DNA of 64,000 nucleotides from NCBI RefSeq assembly GCF_022271435.1, contig NZ_JAFIQY010000007.1, positions 246,562-310,561 on the forward strand, given 5' to 3'. The position numbers and the translations under genes are program-made. Under the pieces are notes generated by a model, which had not been told where the DNA came from, made no database searches, and worked only from the letters and a program-made list of their open reading frames with translations. Below, in pieces: positions 43,628-53,027 of the stretch. The first letter of the stretch is position 1; each line of letters starts with the position of its first letter. The stretch is from Streptomyces monomycini. GTDB lineage: Bacteria; Actinomycetota; Actinomycetes; Streptomycetales; Streptomycetaceae.

Positions 43628-44110
43628 ATGCGGACGGGGGAGAGCCGGATCCCTGCCGGGGCACGTTGGAAACGCGTTCTGACGGGCGCGGTCGCCGTGA
43701 TCTGTCTGCTGTGGATCGCACGGGTGGGTTTCTGGGCCGTCGCCGACCGCCAAGGCGTTCAGCGGCTGGGACATGCCCTCAACGTCAGCTCCGTACTTAC
43801 CGGTGTGGTGGTCGGCATCGCCTCCTTGGCCGTTTCCTGGCTGAGCTACCGCGCGAACCACCGCGAGCGCGCCACCGCTGTCTCGCTCAGCGAAACCGCG
43901 GACGAGTTCGCGCTCGCCGTCCGTCGCCAGTGGGAGGCCGAGGGCCGTGTGCGACGGCTGTACGCTCCCTATGCCCTTCCGGTTTCCTGGCGTCCGGCCG
44001 AGGCCGGACTCGTCGAAGAATGGCCCCGCCCCGGCGATCGCGGTGTCAGCCTGCCGGATCCGGCCGAACTTCTTGATACCGCCCGCTTCCCCACTCCGAC
44101 ATCCCTGCGG
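43628..44110 (+). pseudogene. Truncated N-terminus of a NACHT-type membrane protein
   Basis: ATG 43628 opens a basic start, a membrane helix at about 17-38, a second at 55-72 (GVVVGIASLAVSWLSYR) and LSETADEFALAVRRQWEAEG with PYALPVSWRPAEAGLVE. This is the N-terminal anchor and linker seen in Streptomyces NACHT (STAND) NTPases, normally followed by the P-loop. Here the frame runs into IS21-related sequence before any P-loop, so the gene is truncated. The exact junction (about 44080-44230) is uncertain. Confidence 0.55.
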
Positions 44111-44229
44111 GCGCACCGGCACACCGGCTTCGTTCCCGCCGCCTACCGCCCTCGCCCGGACCGACCGGAGCGCCGGCCGGCGGCGCGGGCCGAGGCCACG
44201 CTGGCCTTCCTCGCCCACCACCTGGAGGT

Positions 44230-44554
44230 CAGCAGTGCGGTGGACCTGCTGCTGCACCGTCACCAAGAACACGCCGGCGGGCTCGCAGGGCTTCGTGCTG
44301 CCGTCAGGCTGGGCACCTGCAGCGAGGACGTCGTCGCGCTGGGAGGCCCGAAAGGCCGCCCAGGTGGCCGGCCGTGCTCCCACCGTCTCCGCGCAATCTC
44401 CCTTCCTGCCCCAACAGGATCTGCAGCTGCCGCGGGTCAGCCACCTCACTCCACGCCGCCTGGCTCGCCCCTGCCCGATGACCGCCGTCCGTTGCCCCGC
44501 CTGGAGCAGTGGGATGAGCTGCTGAGCCTTCGCTGGAAGGAATCCTTGTCATGA
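44230..44554 (+). pseudogene. istA remnant (IS21-family transposase C-terminus)
   Basis: Fragments in two frames resemble the end of an IS21 transposase: SEDVVAL and then WEARKAAQVAG after a shift near 44340, LTPRRLARP, and LPDDRRPLPRLEQWDELLS after a second shift near 44465. It ends with ATGA overlapping istB, the usual istA-istB arrangement. Catalytic DDE residues are missing; non-functional. Confidence 0.55.
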
Positions 44555-45393
44555 CCGCCGTTCATCACGCGCTCACCGCACAGGCTTCAGACGCCGCGAT
44601 CGACACCGCCTGCCGGATGCTGCGGCTTTCCACCATGCGGGCCCAGGCCGCCGACACGATCGCCCGCGCCGAACGCGAAGGGCTCTCCTACACCGGGTTC
44701 CTCGCCGAGCTGTTGATGGCCGAGTGCGAGAACCGCGCCCGGCGGCGGGCCGAACCACGCATCCGGGCCGCCCGCTTCCCCCGCGAAAAGTCCCTGCGCG
44801 AGTTCGACTACGCCGCCAATCCCAACGTCGACCCGGCAGTCATCCACGGTCTGGCGAACTGCGAGTGGATCGCCAGGGGTTACCCGCTGTGTCTGATGGG
44901 CGGCTCCGGGACCGGCAAGTCGCACCTGCTGATCGCGCTGGGCACTGCGGCTGCCATGGCCGGCTACCGCGTCCGCTACACCACCGCTGCCGCCCTGGCG
45001 AACGAGCTCGTCGAGGCCGCCGACGACAAGCAACTAGGCAAGACCATCGCCCGCTACGGACGAGTCGACCTTCTTGAGATCGATGAGTTCGGCTACCTCG
45101 AACTGGACCGCCGCGGCGCGGAGATGCTCTACCAGGTGCTGACGGAGTGTGAAGAGAAGAACAGCATCGCGATCGCCTCGAACGAGGCTTTCACCGGCTG
45201 GAGCAGGACCTTTATCGATCCCCGGCTCTGCGCTGCGGTCGTGGACCGACTTACCTTCAACGCCACCCTCATCGAGACCGGCACCGAATCCTACCGGCTT
45301 GCTCGCACGAGAGGCTGCCGGAACAAGTCCGTCGCCCAGCCGCGAGGTGGTCCTGATCCAAGCCGCCCCTCGGGTCCGGAGGAAGACGCCTGA
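44551..45393 (+). CDS. istB: IstB-like transposition helper ATPase
   Basis: A 280-residue AAA+ protein: N-terminal helices (STMRAQAADTIARAEREGLS), Walker A GGSGTGKS at 117-124, RVDLLEIDEFGYLELDRRGA as Walker B region, and the IstB-typical SNEAFTGWSRTFIDPRLCAA. The last ~25 residues after YRLART look unlike IstB, so a terminal frameshift is possible. IstB activates IstA; without an intact istA it is probably a relic. Confidence 0.8.
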   Translation: MTAVHHALTAQASDAAIDTACRMLRLSTMRAQAADTIARAEREGLSYTGFLAELLMAECENRARRRAEPRIRAARFPREKSLREFDYAANPNVDPAVIHGLANCEWIARGYPLCLMGGSGTGKSHLLIALGTAAAMAGYRVRYTTAAALANELVEAADDKQLGKTIARYGRVDLLEIDEFGYLELDRRGAEMLYQVLTECEEKNSIAIASNEAFTGWSRTFIDPRLCAAVVDRLTFNATLIETGTESYRLARTRGCRNKSVAQPRGGPDPSRPSGPEEDA

Positions 45394-45585
45394 GCTCGAT
45401 CTCCCACCCGCAAAGTGGGACCGGTCGAAGTCGCCTCGCCGGGGCCGAGTACGGCCGCCCTAGTACTCCAGTCTGACTTCGCGATCTTGTAGCGGACCTG
45501 GCTGGGAAGGGGTACGGTCACCGCGTGATCATCGGTTGGCGGCCCTGGTCCGACGGCGATGACCTCGCCGTCGGAGTCCAGCACG

Positions 45586-46764
45586 TCAGCCGTTGCACAG
45601 CGCCGTGTCGACGGCGGCCTCCACCCGCTGGGAGGCCGCACCCGTCGGGGTGGTGGTCACCGCGACGTCGGCGGCACGTCCGTCGTCTGTGACGCCTCCT
45701 CGTGTTCGGTATCCCAGTGCGGTTCCGCCGTGACCCCAGTAGACGCCGCCGCATGACAGCGGTGTGCTGGTCAGGCCCAGTCCGTAGCGGACGCCGGGGC
45801 CGCGTGCCTCTGCGGGGACGGTGGTGCGCATCTGGGCGAGCTGGGCCGGGGGCAGGAGTCTGCCTCCGAGGAGGGCGGTGTAGAAGCGATTGAGGCCACT
45901 GTTGGTGGAAACCAGAGCACCCGCAGACCAGGCCATGGACATGTCCATGGTGGTGTAGTCGATCAGGGGTCCGTCGTCCGTTTCCCGTTCGTAGCCCTTG
46001 GGGTGGGGCTCACGGATGGTCGTCTCTCCGGGGGTGGGGAAGTAGGTGTGGCGCAGTCCGATGCGGTCGATGATGCGCCGCTTGATCTCCTCGCCTACGG
46101 GGCGGCCGGTGACCTTCTGGATGATCAGGCCGGCGACCAGGTAGTTGGTGTTGCTGTACTCCCACTTCGCGCCCGGGGAGAAGCGGGCCTTCTGTGCGAG
46201 GACGCCGTCAAGCAGGTCGCGTGGTTCGAAGTACCAGTACCGGACGGCGGGGAAGTCCGCGAAGACGGGCGACTCCATGTAGTCGGGCAGGCCGCTGGTG
46301 TGCTGGAGGAGTTGGCGGGTGGTGATGTGGCGTCCGTCGATGCCTTCGCCGCGCAGCAGGCCGGGCAGGTAGGTGTCGACGGGGGCGTCCAGGGCGAGCT
46401 TCTTCTCGGCGACCAGCTGCAGTGCGACCACGGCGGTGAATGCCTTGGTGTTGCTGCCTGCCCGTACCTGGCCGTCCTTGGGGGCCTTCGCCCCGGCCTT
46501 GAGGTCGCCGACCCCGGCGGTGTAGTTGCGTATCCGGCCCTCGCGGTCCGTGACGCTTGCCAGCGCGGCGGGCATCTTGTCGTCGGCCACCAGCGCGTTC
46601 AGGCTGTTCTGGACGGTGTCCGGCCTGGCGGCGGAGGCCGCGGACGGGAACAGTGCACCGGTGGTCATGACGGCCCCGGTGAGCACGGTCACGGCCAGCA
46701 ATATCTTGCGCCGGCCACCTCGCGAGCGAGTGGGACGAAACCTCGGCGATACACATGCGTGCAT
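45586..46764 (-). CDS. Secreted serine hydrolase, beta-lactamase/DD-peptidase family (copy 1)
   Basis: A 392-residue protein; GGAG is 8 bases before ATG 46764. Signal peptide about residues 18-45 (ending SAASA). Penicillin-recognising motifs: S104-N-T-K107, Y203-S-N205 and H345-G-G. The body matches class C beta-lactamase-like D-alanyl-D-alanine carboxypeptidases/esterases. It is a tandem paralogue of 47095-48267. A hairpin (46943-46984) and non-coding DNA separate them. Likely acts on peptidoglycan or D-amino-acid peptides. Confidence 0.85.
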   Translation of the reverse strand: MHACVSPRFRPTRSRGGRRKILLAVTVLTGAVMTTGALFPSAASAARPDTVQNSLNALVADDKMPAALASVTDREGRIRNYTAGVGDLKAGAKAPKDGQVRAGSNTKAFTAVVALQLVAEKKLALDAPVDTYLPGLLRGEGIDGRHITTRQLLQHTSGLPDYMESPVFADFPAVRYWYFEPRDLLDGVLAQKARFSPGAKWEYSNTNYLVAGLIIQKVTGRPVGEEIKRRIIDRIGLRHTYFPTPGETTIREPHPKGYERETDDGPLIDYTTMDMSMAWSAGALVSTNSGLNRFYTALLGGRLLPPAQLAQMRTTVPAEARGPGVRYGLGLTSTPLSCGGVYWGHGGTALGYRTRGGVTDDGRAADVAVTTTPTGAASQRVEAAVDTALCNG

Positions 46765-46942
46765 GGAACAACTCCTGTGGTGACAGTGAAGAGCAAGCGA
46801 AGAGCGAGTCGGTGCGCGCCCCGGTGACGGTGGCGGATTCCGGCCCCGGGGCCGGGTACGGGCTCTCGCGGGATGTGAGGCCATGCCGGACGGCCCGTCG
46901 CTCCGGTGGCCTGGCGACGCCCGTGAGCACGGGCCCGCCGGG

Positions 46943-46984
46943 GTACCGGTCGCCGTTCCCGTTCGCGGGAGCGGCGACCGGTAC
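46943..46984 (-). terminator. Long stem-loop between the paralogous hydrolases
   Basis: A 13-bp stem (46943-46955 with 46972-46984) continues inward through TCCCG/CGGGA to a TTCG loop. It follows the leftward copy-2 gene and precedes copy 1, so it probably ends the copy-2 transcript. Confidence 0.75.
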
Positions 46985-47094
46985 CGTCAGGCGCCGACGG
47001 CGGCAGGGGACCGCCCACCGGCCTGACCGCCCTCATCGGGCGTTTACGGCCGCGGTGTGGGAGCGGCGGCTGCCCGGTGAGGTCAGTGAGGCTT

Positions 47095-48267
47095 TCAGCG
47101 GCGGCACAGGGTCGATTCGACGGCGGTCTGCGCGTGCTGTCCGGCGGCATCGTCGGCCGGGAGGGCGGTCAGCGCGATGTTGACCGCACGGCCGTTTTCG
47201 GTGACACCTCCGAAGGTGAAGTATCCCGGAATGGTGCCGCCATGGCCCCAGTAAACGCCGCCGCACGGCAACGGCCTCATGAACAGGCCCAGCCCATAAC
47301 GGTTACCCGGGCCGGCCGCCTCTGCGGAGACGGTGGTGCGCATCTGGGCGAGCTGGGCCGGGGGCAGAAGTTTGCCGTTGAGGAGGGCGGTATAGAAGCG
47401 GTTGAGGTCGCTGTTGGTGGAGATCACCGCACCCGCGGCCCAGCCCCAAGACGGGTCGAGTTCGGTGACATCGCGCCAGGGCGAGTCGGCGGTGTCCCGG
47501 TGGTAGCCCTTGGGGTGGGGTTCGTCGATGGTCATGTCTCCGGGGGTGGGGAAGTAGGTGTGGCGCAGTCCAATGCGGTCGACGATGCGCCGGTTGATCT
47601 CCTCGCCCAGCGGGCGGCCGGTGACCTTCTGGATGATCAGGCCCGCGACCAGGTAGTTGGTGTTGTTGTACTCCCACTTCGCGCCCGGGGAGAAGTGGGC
47701 CTTCTGCGCGAGGGCGCTGTCGAGGAGCTCGCGCGGCTCGTAGTACCTCTGCGGATCCTCGAGGACCGCGCCCTTGTCCAGGTATTCGGGCAGGCCGCTG
47801 GTGTGCTGGAGGAGTTGGCGGATGGTGATGTGGCGTCCGTCGATGCCTTCGCCGCGCAGCAGGCCGGGCAGGTAGGTGTCGACGGGGGCGTCCAGGGCGA
47901 TCTTCTTCTCGGCGACCAGCTGCAGCGTGACCACAGCCGTGAAAGCCTTGGTGTTGCTGGCCGCCCTAACCTGCCCGTCCTTGGGCATCTTCGCGCCGGT
48001 CTTGAGGTCGCCGACACCCGCGGTGTAGTTACGCATCTGGCCCTTGCGGTCCACGACGCTCGCCGACGCGGAGGGTACCTGGTCGTCAGTCACCAAGGTG
48101 TTCAGGCTCTTTTGGACGGGGTTCGGCTTGGCAGCGGAGGCCGCGGACGGGAACAGTGCACCGGTGGTCATGACGGCCCCGGTGAGCACTGTCACGGCGA
48201 GCAAGGTCTTACGTCGGCCGCCTCGCGAAAGAGCGGGACGCAACCTCGGCGACACACGTGCGTGCAT
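47095..48267 (-). CDS. Secreted serine hydrolase, beta-lactamase/DD-peptidase family (copy 2)
   Basis: A 390-residue protein very similar to copy 1 along its whole length: MHARVSPRLRP at the start, the same signal peptide (SAASA), S-N-T-K (AASNTKAF), Y-N-N (EYNNTNYLV, where copy 1 has Y-S-N) and H-G-G (GHGGTIPGY). Long identical stretches, for example around QLLQHTSGLP, show a fairly recent tandem duplication that includes the ribosome-binding region. The Y-x-N centre and the segment near 160-185 differ most, suggesting divergent substrates. Confidence 0.85.
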   Translation of the reverse strand: MHARVSPRLRPALSRGGRRKTLLAVTVLTGAVMTTGALFPSAASAAKPNPVQKSLNTLVTDDQVPSASASVVDRKGQMRNYTAGVGDLKTGAKMPKDGQVRAASNTKAFTAVVTLQLVAEKKIALDAPVDTYLPGLLRGEGIDGRHITIRQLLQHTSGLPEYLDKGAVLEDPQRYYEPRELLDSALAQKAHFSPGAKWEYNNTNYLVAGLIIQKVTGRPLGEEINRRIVDRIGLRHTYFPTPGDMTIDEPHPKGYHRDTADSPWRDVTELDPSWGWAAGAVISTNSDLNRFYTALLNGKLLPPAQLAQMRTTVSAEAAGPGNRYGLGLFMRPLPCGGVYWGHGGTIPGYFTFGGVTENGRAVNIALTALPADDAAGQHAQTAVESTLCRR

Positions 48268-48301
48268 GGAACAACTCCTGTCGGTAGGGGAACAACATCG
48301 G

Positions 48302-48341
48302 TGGGTCAGTGGGTCAGTGGTTCAGTGGTTCAGTGGTTCAG
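48302..48341. repeat. Five tandem 8-bp repeats
   Basis: TGGGTCAG twice then TGGTTCAG three times, head to tail, 34 bases upstream of the copy-2 start codon on its 5' side. It could alter promoter spacing if copy number changes. Confidence 0.8.
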
Positions 48342-48479
48342 TGAGAGGTGGTCGTGGTGCGACGGGCCTGCCGGTGGCTCGGCCCGGTCCTGTGATGGTC
48401 GCGGCGCGTGAAGGAACGGCTTTCCGCTCGTGCCCCCCGCTCCAGGACGGGTGCACGACAGAGGGGGGACCTGGTTCCG

Positions 48480-50897
48480 CTACGTGGTTCGAGGAGACTT
48501 CCGGCGGTGCAGCAGCCGGCGGGCGGGCAGCATGACGGCTGCCGTGCCCGACAGGAACACCGTGCCCAGTACGGCCGCGCAGACCGAGGGGGACACCGAC
48601 AGCGCGGACAGACCGGTCACCGCGCCGCCGAACGTCAACAGGGTCACCGCCGCGACCAGGGAGCCGACGGCGGCCCCCGTACCGAGTACGAGGAAGGTCT
48701 CCAGCCGCAGCATCGCCAGAACCTGGCCGCGGGTCGCGCCGATGAGCCGGAGCAGAGCCAGTTCACGGCGGCGGGAGGCGGTGGCGACGGCCAGCGTGGT
48801 GACCACGCCGATCAGGGTGAACAGGGAGATCGCCGCGACTGCGAGCAGTCCGGGCAGGGCCTGCTGGCGTGCCTTTTCGGTGAGGGCCGCACTGTACTGT
48901 CCGGCGGATGTGGCACGGGTCCCGGGAAAACGGTCGAGCACCGGTCGCAGGTCGTCCGCTCCCTTGACCAGGAGGTAGTCGTCGTGGCCCGTGTCGGTGA
49001 CGTGGGCGGCGACCGCATCGTGCGGCAGCAGGACATCCCCGAAGCCCTGCCCCCGGTCGTAGACGGCCACCACCTCGGGTCGGATCACGGTGCCGTCCGC
49101 GAGCCAGAGAGACACGGTCGAACCGACCTTGTCCGCGCTGGCCACGTTCGAACTGAGCGCGACTGTGTTCTTGCCGTGCAGGCCCTTCAGCCGGCCCGCC
49201 TTGACGTCCGGGTCCAGATGGGACAGTGCGCCCTTCACGCCTTGGGTGGGCAGGGACTGGAGCTGGGCCGCGACCGACATCACCACGGTGGTGCGTTTCA
49301 CCGCGGTCACGCTCCCCGGCCCGGCCGTCCTTTCCACCGCCCGGTACATGGCCTGGGGCACGCCCGGCCCGTTCGAGACGAGTACCTGGTCCGCGTGCAG
49401 CCCCGCGGTTGCCTGCGTCCGGGTGGCGTTGACCGCGGTGGTCTGCACGAACAGCTGGCTGGCGCCGAAGGAGAGCGCGAGCGCGATCGGCGTGATCACC
49501 GACGCGAGTCGCACGGCCGCGGCGGTGGCCGTGTCGGTGGCGAGCCGGCCGGAGACCGGGAACAGGAGGCGCATGACGGGGCTGAGGACGACGATTCCCC
49601 CTCGGGCGATCGAGGGACCCAGGAGGGCCGCCGCCCAGATGAGAAAGAGTACGAGTCCGCCCATGGCCGCGGTCGCCACCTGCCCTCCGAACGCGAACGC
49701 GGTGGCGGCCGAAGCGAGACCGACGACCAGGAGCACCAGGCCGGTGATCACGCGCCAGCGCGGTAGCCGGGTCGGTTCGGCGGAGGTCTCGCTCACGGCC
49801 TGGGCCGGCCGGATCCGGGACACGCGTCGTGCCGCGAGCCAGGCGGAACCGACCGCGGTGAGCACGGTGAGCACCAGGGCACCGAGGACGGGGAACGGTC
49901 CCAGAGCGAGCCCCAGCCCCTGCGGCAGGGCCCCCTGCTCGGCCATGAAGCGGTGCAGCAGAGTGCCGAGCCCCAGCGACAGCAGACCGCCCAGGAACGA
50001 GGCAGGGACGGCGACCTTGAGCGTCTCGCGGACGATCACCCGGCGGACCTGCCGGGGGGTGGCACCGATGGCGCGCAGGACGGCGAGTTCGCGGGTCCGG
50101 TCCCGTACGGACGTGTCCAGGAGACCGGTCAAGATCAGCAGCACCACCAGCAGGGCGACTCCGCCGATCGCCGCACACACGCCGATCAGGTCGATTCGTG
50201 CCGCCGCCACCTCCGGGTTCTCGACGTCGCCACGGTCCGCGCCGGTCGCGACGATCAGACCGGGGGCGGCCGCCCGCAGCGTCCGGGCGGACGTCTCCTT
50301 CGTGCCGATCACGACCAGCGCGTCCGCGTGCTCGGGACGGCCGCTGAGGACCTGTGCCGTGTGCTGGCCGAACCAGACATCGTGGCCTGCGCCGGGCCCT
50401 CCGGCCACCAGACCGCTGACGCGGTAGGGTTCCGGCGCCTTGCCACCAACCTGGAGACGGACGGTGTCCCCGACGGCCCTGCCGCTGCCGGAGTCCACCG
50501 CGACTTCGTGTTCCGCCCGCGGGGCCCGGCCGGAACGCAGTTCGACCTCGGTGAGCGCGGTCGCGTCCCAGCCGCGGCCGGTCCGCACGGCCCCGTCGGC
50601 GGTGACCACCGGCAGGGAGACGTCCGCGACCACCTCGGTGACCCCCGGTGCCGTGCGCACCCGGTCCGCCACCGATACCGGTACCCGGGCCCGCTCCACC
50701 AGCGACCTGGCATCGCTCTGGTCGTCCTTGACGACCTCGACGCGCTGGCTCGCGGCGACGACGGCCACGGCGCGCTCATAGCGGTCGGTCGATCCGTGAG
50801 CCCGTAGTGCGGACTCCAGCAGGACCCCGAACGCGCCCGTCAACATGGCCGCGCACATCAGTGCCACCGCCACTCCGGCGGCGATGCCGCGCCTCAC
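48480..50897 (-). CDS. FtsX-type ABC transporter permease
   Basis: An 805-residue protein; GTG 50897 overlaps the ATPase stop (GTGA). An N-terminal helix is followed by a large extracytoplasmic domain (about 30-250), three helices (about 255-360) with the FtsX motif RDRTRELAVLRAIGATPRQV, further helices in the middle (about 385-470), a second outer domain and three final helices with ASRRRELALLRLIGATRGQV. Two FtsX halves in one chain are typical of MacB/antimicrobial-peptide-type exporters in Streptomyces. Partner of the ATPase upstream. Confidence 0.9.
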   Translation of the reverse strand: MRRGIAAGVAVALMCAAMLTGAFGVLLESALRAHGSTDRYERAVAVVAASQRVEVVKDDQSDARSLVERARVPVSVADRVRTAPGVTEVVADVSLPVVTADGAVRTGRGWDATALTEVELRSGRAPRAEHEVAVDSGSGRAVGDTVRLQVGGKAPEPYRVSGLVAGGPGAGHDVWFGQHTAQVLSGRPEHADALVVIGTKETSARTLRAAAPGLIVATGADRGDVENPEVAAARIDLIGVCAAIGGVALLVVLLILTGLLDTSVRDRTRELAVLRAIGATPRQVRRVIVRETLKVAVPASFLGGLLSLGLGTLLHRFMAEQGALPQGLGLALGPFPVLGALVLTVLTAVGSAWLAARRVSRIRPAQAVSETSAEPTRLPRWRVITGLVLLVVGLASAATAFAFGGQVATAAMGGLVLFLIWAAALLGPSIARGGIVVLSPVMRLLFPVSGRLATDTATAAAVRLASVITPIALALSFGASQLFVQTTAVNATRTQATAGLHADQVLVSNGPGVPQAMYRAVERTAGPGSVTAVKRTTVVMSVAAQLQSLPTQGVKGALSHLDPDVKAGRLKGLHGKNTVALSSNVASADKVGSTVSLWLADGTVIRPEVVAVYDRGQGFGDVLLPHDAVAAHVTDTGHDDYLLVKGADDLRPVLDRFPGTRATSAGQYSAALTEKARQQALPGLLAVAAISLFTLIGVVTTLAVATASRRRELALLRLIGATRGQVLAMLRLETFLVLGTGAAVGSLVAAVTLLTFGGAVTGLSALSVSPSVCAAVLGTVFLSGTAAVMLPARRLLHRRKSPRTT

Positions 50898-51625
50898 AGC
50901 GTCCCCCAGCGGGCCAGGACGGTTGCGGCGGAGGGAGCCGTCAGCTCGTCGACGATCCGGCCCTCGCTCAGGAAGACGACACTGTCGGCCCAGGCCGCGG
51001 CCACCGGGTCGTGGGTGACCAGCACGACCGTCTGCCCCATTTCGTCGACCGCGTCACGCAGCAGCTTCAGGACGTGCTCGGCCGACCTCGGATCCAGCGC
51101 GGCCGTCGGCTCGTCGGCGAAGACGATCTCCGGGCGGGTGACGAGCGCCCGGGCGAGCGCCACACGCTGTTGCTGGCCGCCGGACAGGCGTGCCGGGAGC
51201 CGGTCCAGGTGGCCGGCCATCCCCACGCGGTGGACGACTTCGTCCAGCCAGCGCCTGTCCGCCTGGCGGCCGCCGAGGGACAACGGGAGGGTGATGTTGC
51301 GCTCGACGTCCATCGAGGGCATGAGGTTGTAGCCCTGGAAGACGAACCCGATCCGTTCGCGGCGCAGCCGGGTCAGCTCCGTCTCGCTGAGCCCTCCCAT
51401 GTCCAGATCACCGAGCCGTACCGTTCCGCCGCTGGGCCGGTCGAGACCGGAGGCGCAGTGCAGGAAGGTGCTTTTGCCCGATCCGGACGGGCCCATGATC
51501 GCGGTGAGACTGCCCTTGCGGAATCCCCAGCTGACCCCGTCCAGCGCGGTCACCTTGCCATAGGACTGGGAGACCTCCTCCAGGGACACGGCGAGCCGCA
51601 TGGCCCGAGTCGTCATCGGTTGCAT
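50894..51625 (-). CDS. ABC transporter ATP-binding protein (LolD/MacB type)
   Basis: A 243-residue ATPase from ATG 51625. Walker A GPSGSGKS (45-52), Q-loop FVFQGYNLMP, signature LSGGQQQRVALARAL, Walker B EIVFADEPTAALDP and H-loop VVLVTHD. Couples to the FtsX permease just downstream. It is divergent from the sensor kinase, and the shared promoter region holds the GGTGTAGC-type operator, so the neighbouring two-component system most likely regulates it. The export substrate is unknown. Confidence 0.9.
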   Translation of the reverse strand: MQPMTTRAMRLAVSLEEVSQSYGKVTALDGVSWGFRKGSLTAIMGPSGSGKSTFLHCASGLDRPSGGTVRLGDLDMGGLSETELTRLRRERIGFVFQGYNLMPSMDVERNITLPLSLGGRQADRRWLDEVVHRVGMAGHLDRLPARLSGGQQQRVALARALVTRPEIVFADEPTAALDPRSAEHVLKLLRDAVDEMGQTVVLVTHDPVAAAWADSVVFLSEGRIVDELTAPSAATVLARWGTL

Positions 51626-51718
51626 GGTGGGTCCCTCGGTTGCTCGATCGATCAGAACGAGTACCGAACGTAATCGCGCGAGCCGGGCGGGCGGCACCGG
51701 TCCCGCTCCCGAACCGAG

Positions 51719-51749
51719 GGTGTAGCAGGCTCCACCTGTCAGGTGTAGC
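51719..51749. promoter_or_regulatory. Candidate response-regulator operator
   Basis: GGTGTAGC-2-GCTCCACC at 51719-51736 is palindromic in 7 of 8 arm positions, and a second GGTGTAGC half-site follows at 51742-51749. The perfect version of the same palindrome is at 53666-53683. It lies between the divergent ABC ATPase and sensor kinase genes. Confidence 0.65.
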
Positions 51750-51794
51750 GCGCACTTATGACAGGTGAACGCTCGTGAAGTACCGTCTCGACCC

Positions 51795-53027
51795 ATGGAC
51801 CTGAAGGCGAGGGCGCACCGCAGCCTACGATCCGCGAGGTATCTGCTGGGTGGGCTCACCACCGCTCTGCCTTCGCTGGCCGGTTACGTTCTGTTGCCGA
51901 TCCTCTGTTTCTCGCTGATCGTCGCCCCGGTCCTGCCGTGGGCGGTGCGGCCGTTGCGCGCCTTGGCCGATGCCGAACGCCGGCGTGCCGAACGCGTTCT
52001 CGGCCGCCCCGTGCGCCGTCCCTACCCGACGCCCGAAGGCAATGCCTACCGGCGGACGCTGCAACTGCTGCGGTCCCCGGGGACCCGCAAGGACATGGCA
52101 TGGATGCTGGTTCACGGCATCGTGGGGCTCGTTCTTCCCGTCCTCGTCCTGGGAGTGCTGCTCAGTCTGCTGCTGACGATCTCCATTCCGTTGTGGTGGT
52201 GGACCCTGCCCGGCGGAACCCTCACCCTCCTCGCGGCCCCCCTCACCACCTGGATGCAGGCGATCGTCCTGTCCGCGGTGTGTGCCTGGCTCCTCGCTGC
52301 CCTCTTCTTCTGGCTGGCTCCCGCCACGGTGAGGCTGGAGACACGGATCGCAGAGATCATGCTCGGCACGTGGACCGGCGCCGGCCGGCGGATCGAGGAA
52401 CTGACCGCCTCGCGCGCGGGAGCCCTCCAGGCCCACGAGGCGGAACTCCGACGGATCGAACGCGACCTCCACGACGGCACCCAGGCACAACTCGTGGCGG
52501 TGGCCATGCGACTGGCCCTGGCCGACCGCCGGTTCGACAAGGACCCCCAGAGTTCCAGGAAGATGGTGCTCGATGCCAAGACCACCGTGGACGAGGCACT
52601 GGTCCAACTGCGCACCGTCATCCGCGGCATCCACCCGCCGATCCTCTCCGACCGGGGACTGAACGGGGCCATCCGCTCCCTGGCCGCGGGCCGGCCGATC
52701 CCCACCGCCCTGGATTTGCCCGAGACCGACCACCGCCCTCCCGCCGCCGTCGAGGCGGCCGCCTACTTCGTCGTTGCCGAGGCCCTGACCAACATCGCCC
52801 GGCACAGCGACGCGAGCCGTGCACAGGTCTCGCTCCGGTACGACGGCCCCACGCTGTGCGTCACCGTGCGGGACGACGGGTGCGGCGGGGCCACACCCGA
52901 CTCCACCTCGGGCAGCGGACTTGCCGGAGTACGCCGACGGGTCGCCGCCCTGGACGGTACGACGAGGATCGACAGCCCTGTCGGTTCCGGAACGACAATT
53001 GAGGTGGTACTGCCGTGCGGATCGTGA
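51795..53027 (+). CDS. NarL-class sensor histidine kinase
   Basis: A 410-residue kinase; ATG 51795 is chosen over GTG 51765 because the family starts close to the first helix; neither has a clear ribosome site. Membrane helices at about 20-45, 105-130, 140-160 and 160-178. HisKA_3 box RRIERDLHDGTQAQLVAVAM with H226, and an HATPase domain (EALTNIARHSDAS, VRDDGCGGA, GSGLAGVRRRVAALDG). The short outer loops suggest membrane-stress or antibiotic sensing. Its stop overlaps the regulator start by 13 bases. Confidence 0.9.
   Translation: MDLKARAHRSLRSARYLLGGLTTALPSLAGYVLLPILCFSLIVAPVLPWAVRPLRALADAERRRAERVLGRPVRRPYPTPEGNAYRRTLQLLRSPGTRKDMAWMLVHGIVGLVLPVLVLGVLLSLLLTISIPLWWWTLPGGTLTLLAAPLTTWMQAIVLSAVCAWLLAALFFWLAPATVRLETRIAEIMLGTWTGAGRRIEELTASRAGALQAHEAELRRIERDLHDGTQAQLVAVAMRLALADRRFDKDPQSSRKMVLDAKTTVDEALVQLRTVIRGIHPPILSDRGLNGAIRSLAAGRPIPTALDLPETDHRPPAAVEAAAYFVVAEALTNIARHSDASRAQVSLRYDGPTLCVTVRDDGCGGATPDSTSGSGLAGVRRRVAALDGTTRIDSPVGSGTTIEVVLPCGS

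Larger units (their letters stand above)
44230..45465 (+). mobile_element. IS21-family remnant
   Basis: The istA C-terminal fragment and istB, followed by a tail to about 45465 (GGACCGGTCGAAGTCGCCTC) that looks like an IS21 terminal region. The left end and most of istA are missing. The element lies against the truncated NACHT-type gene and probably caused the truncation. Boundaries approximate. Confidence 0.6.
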
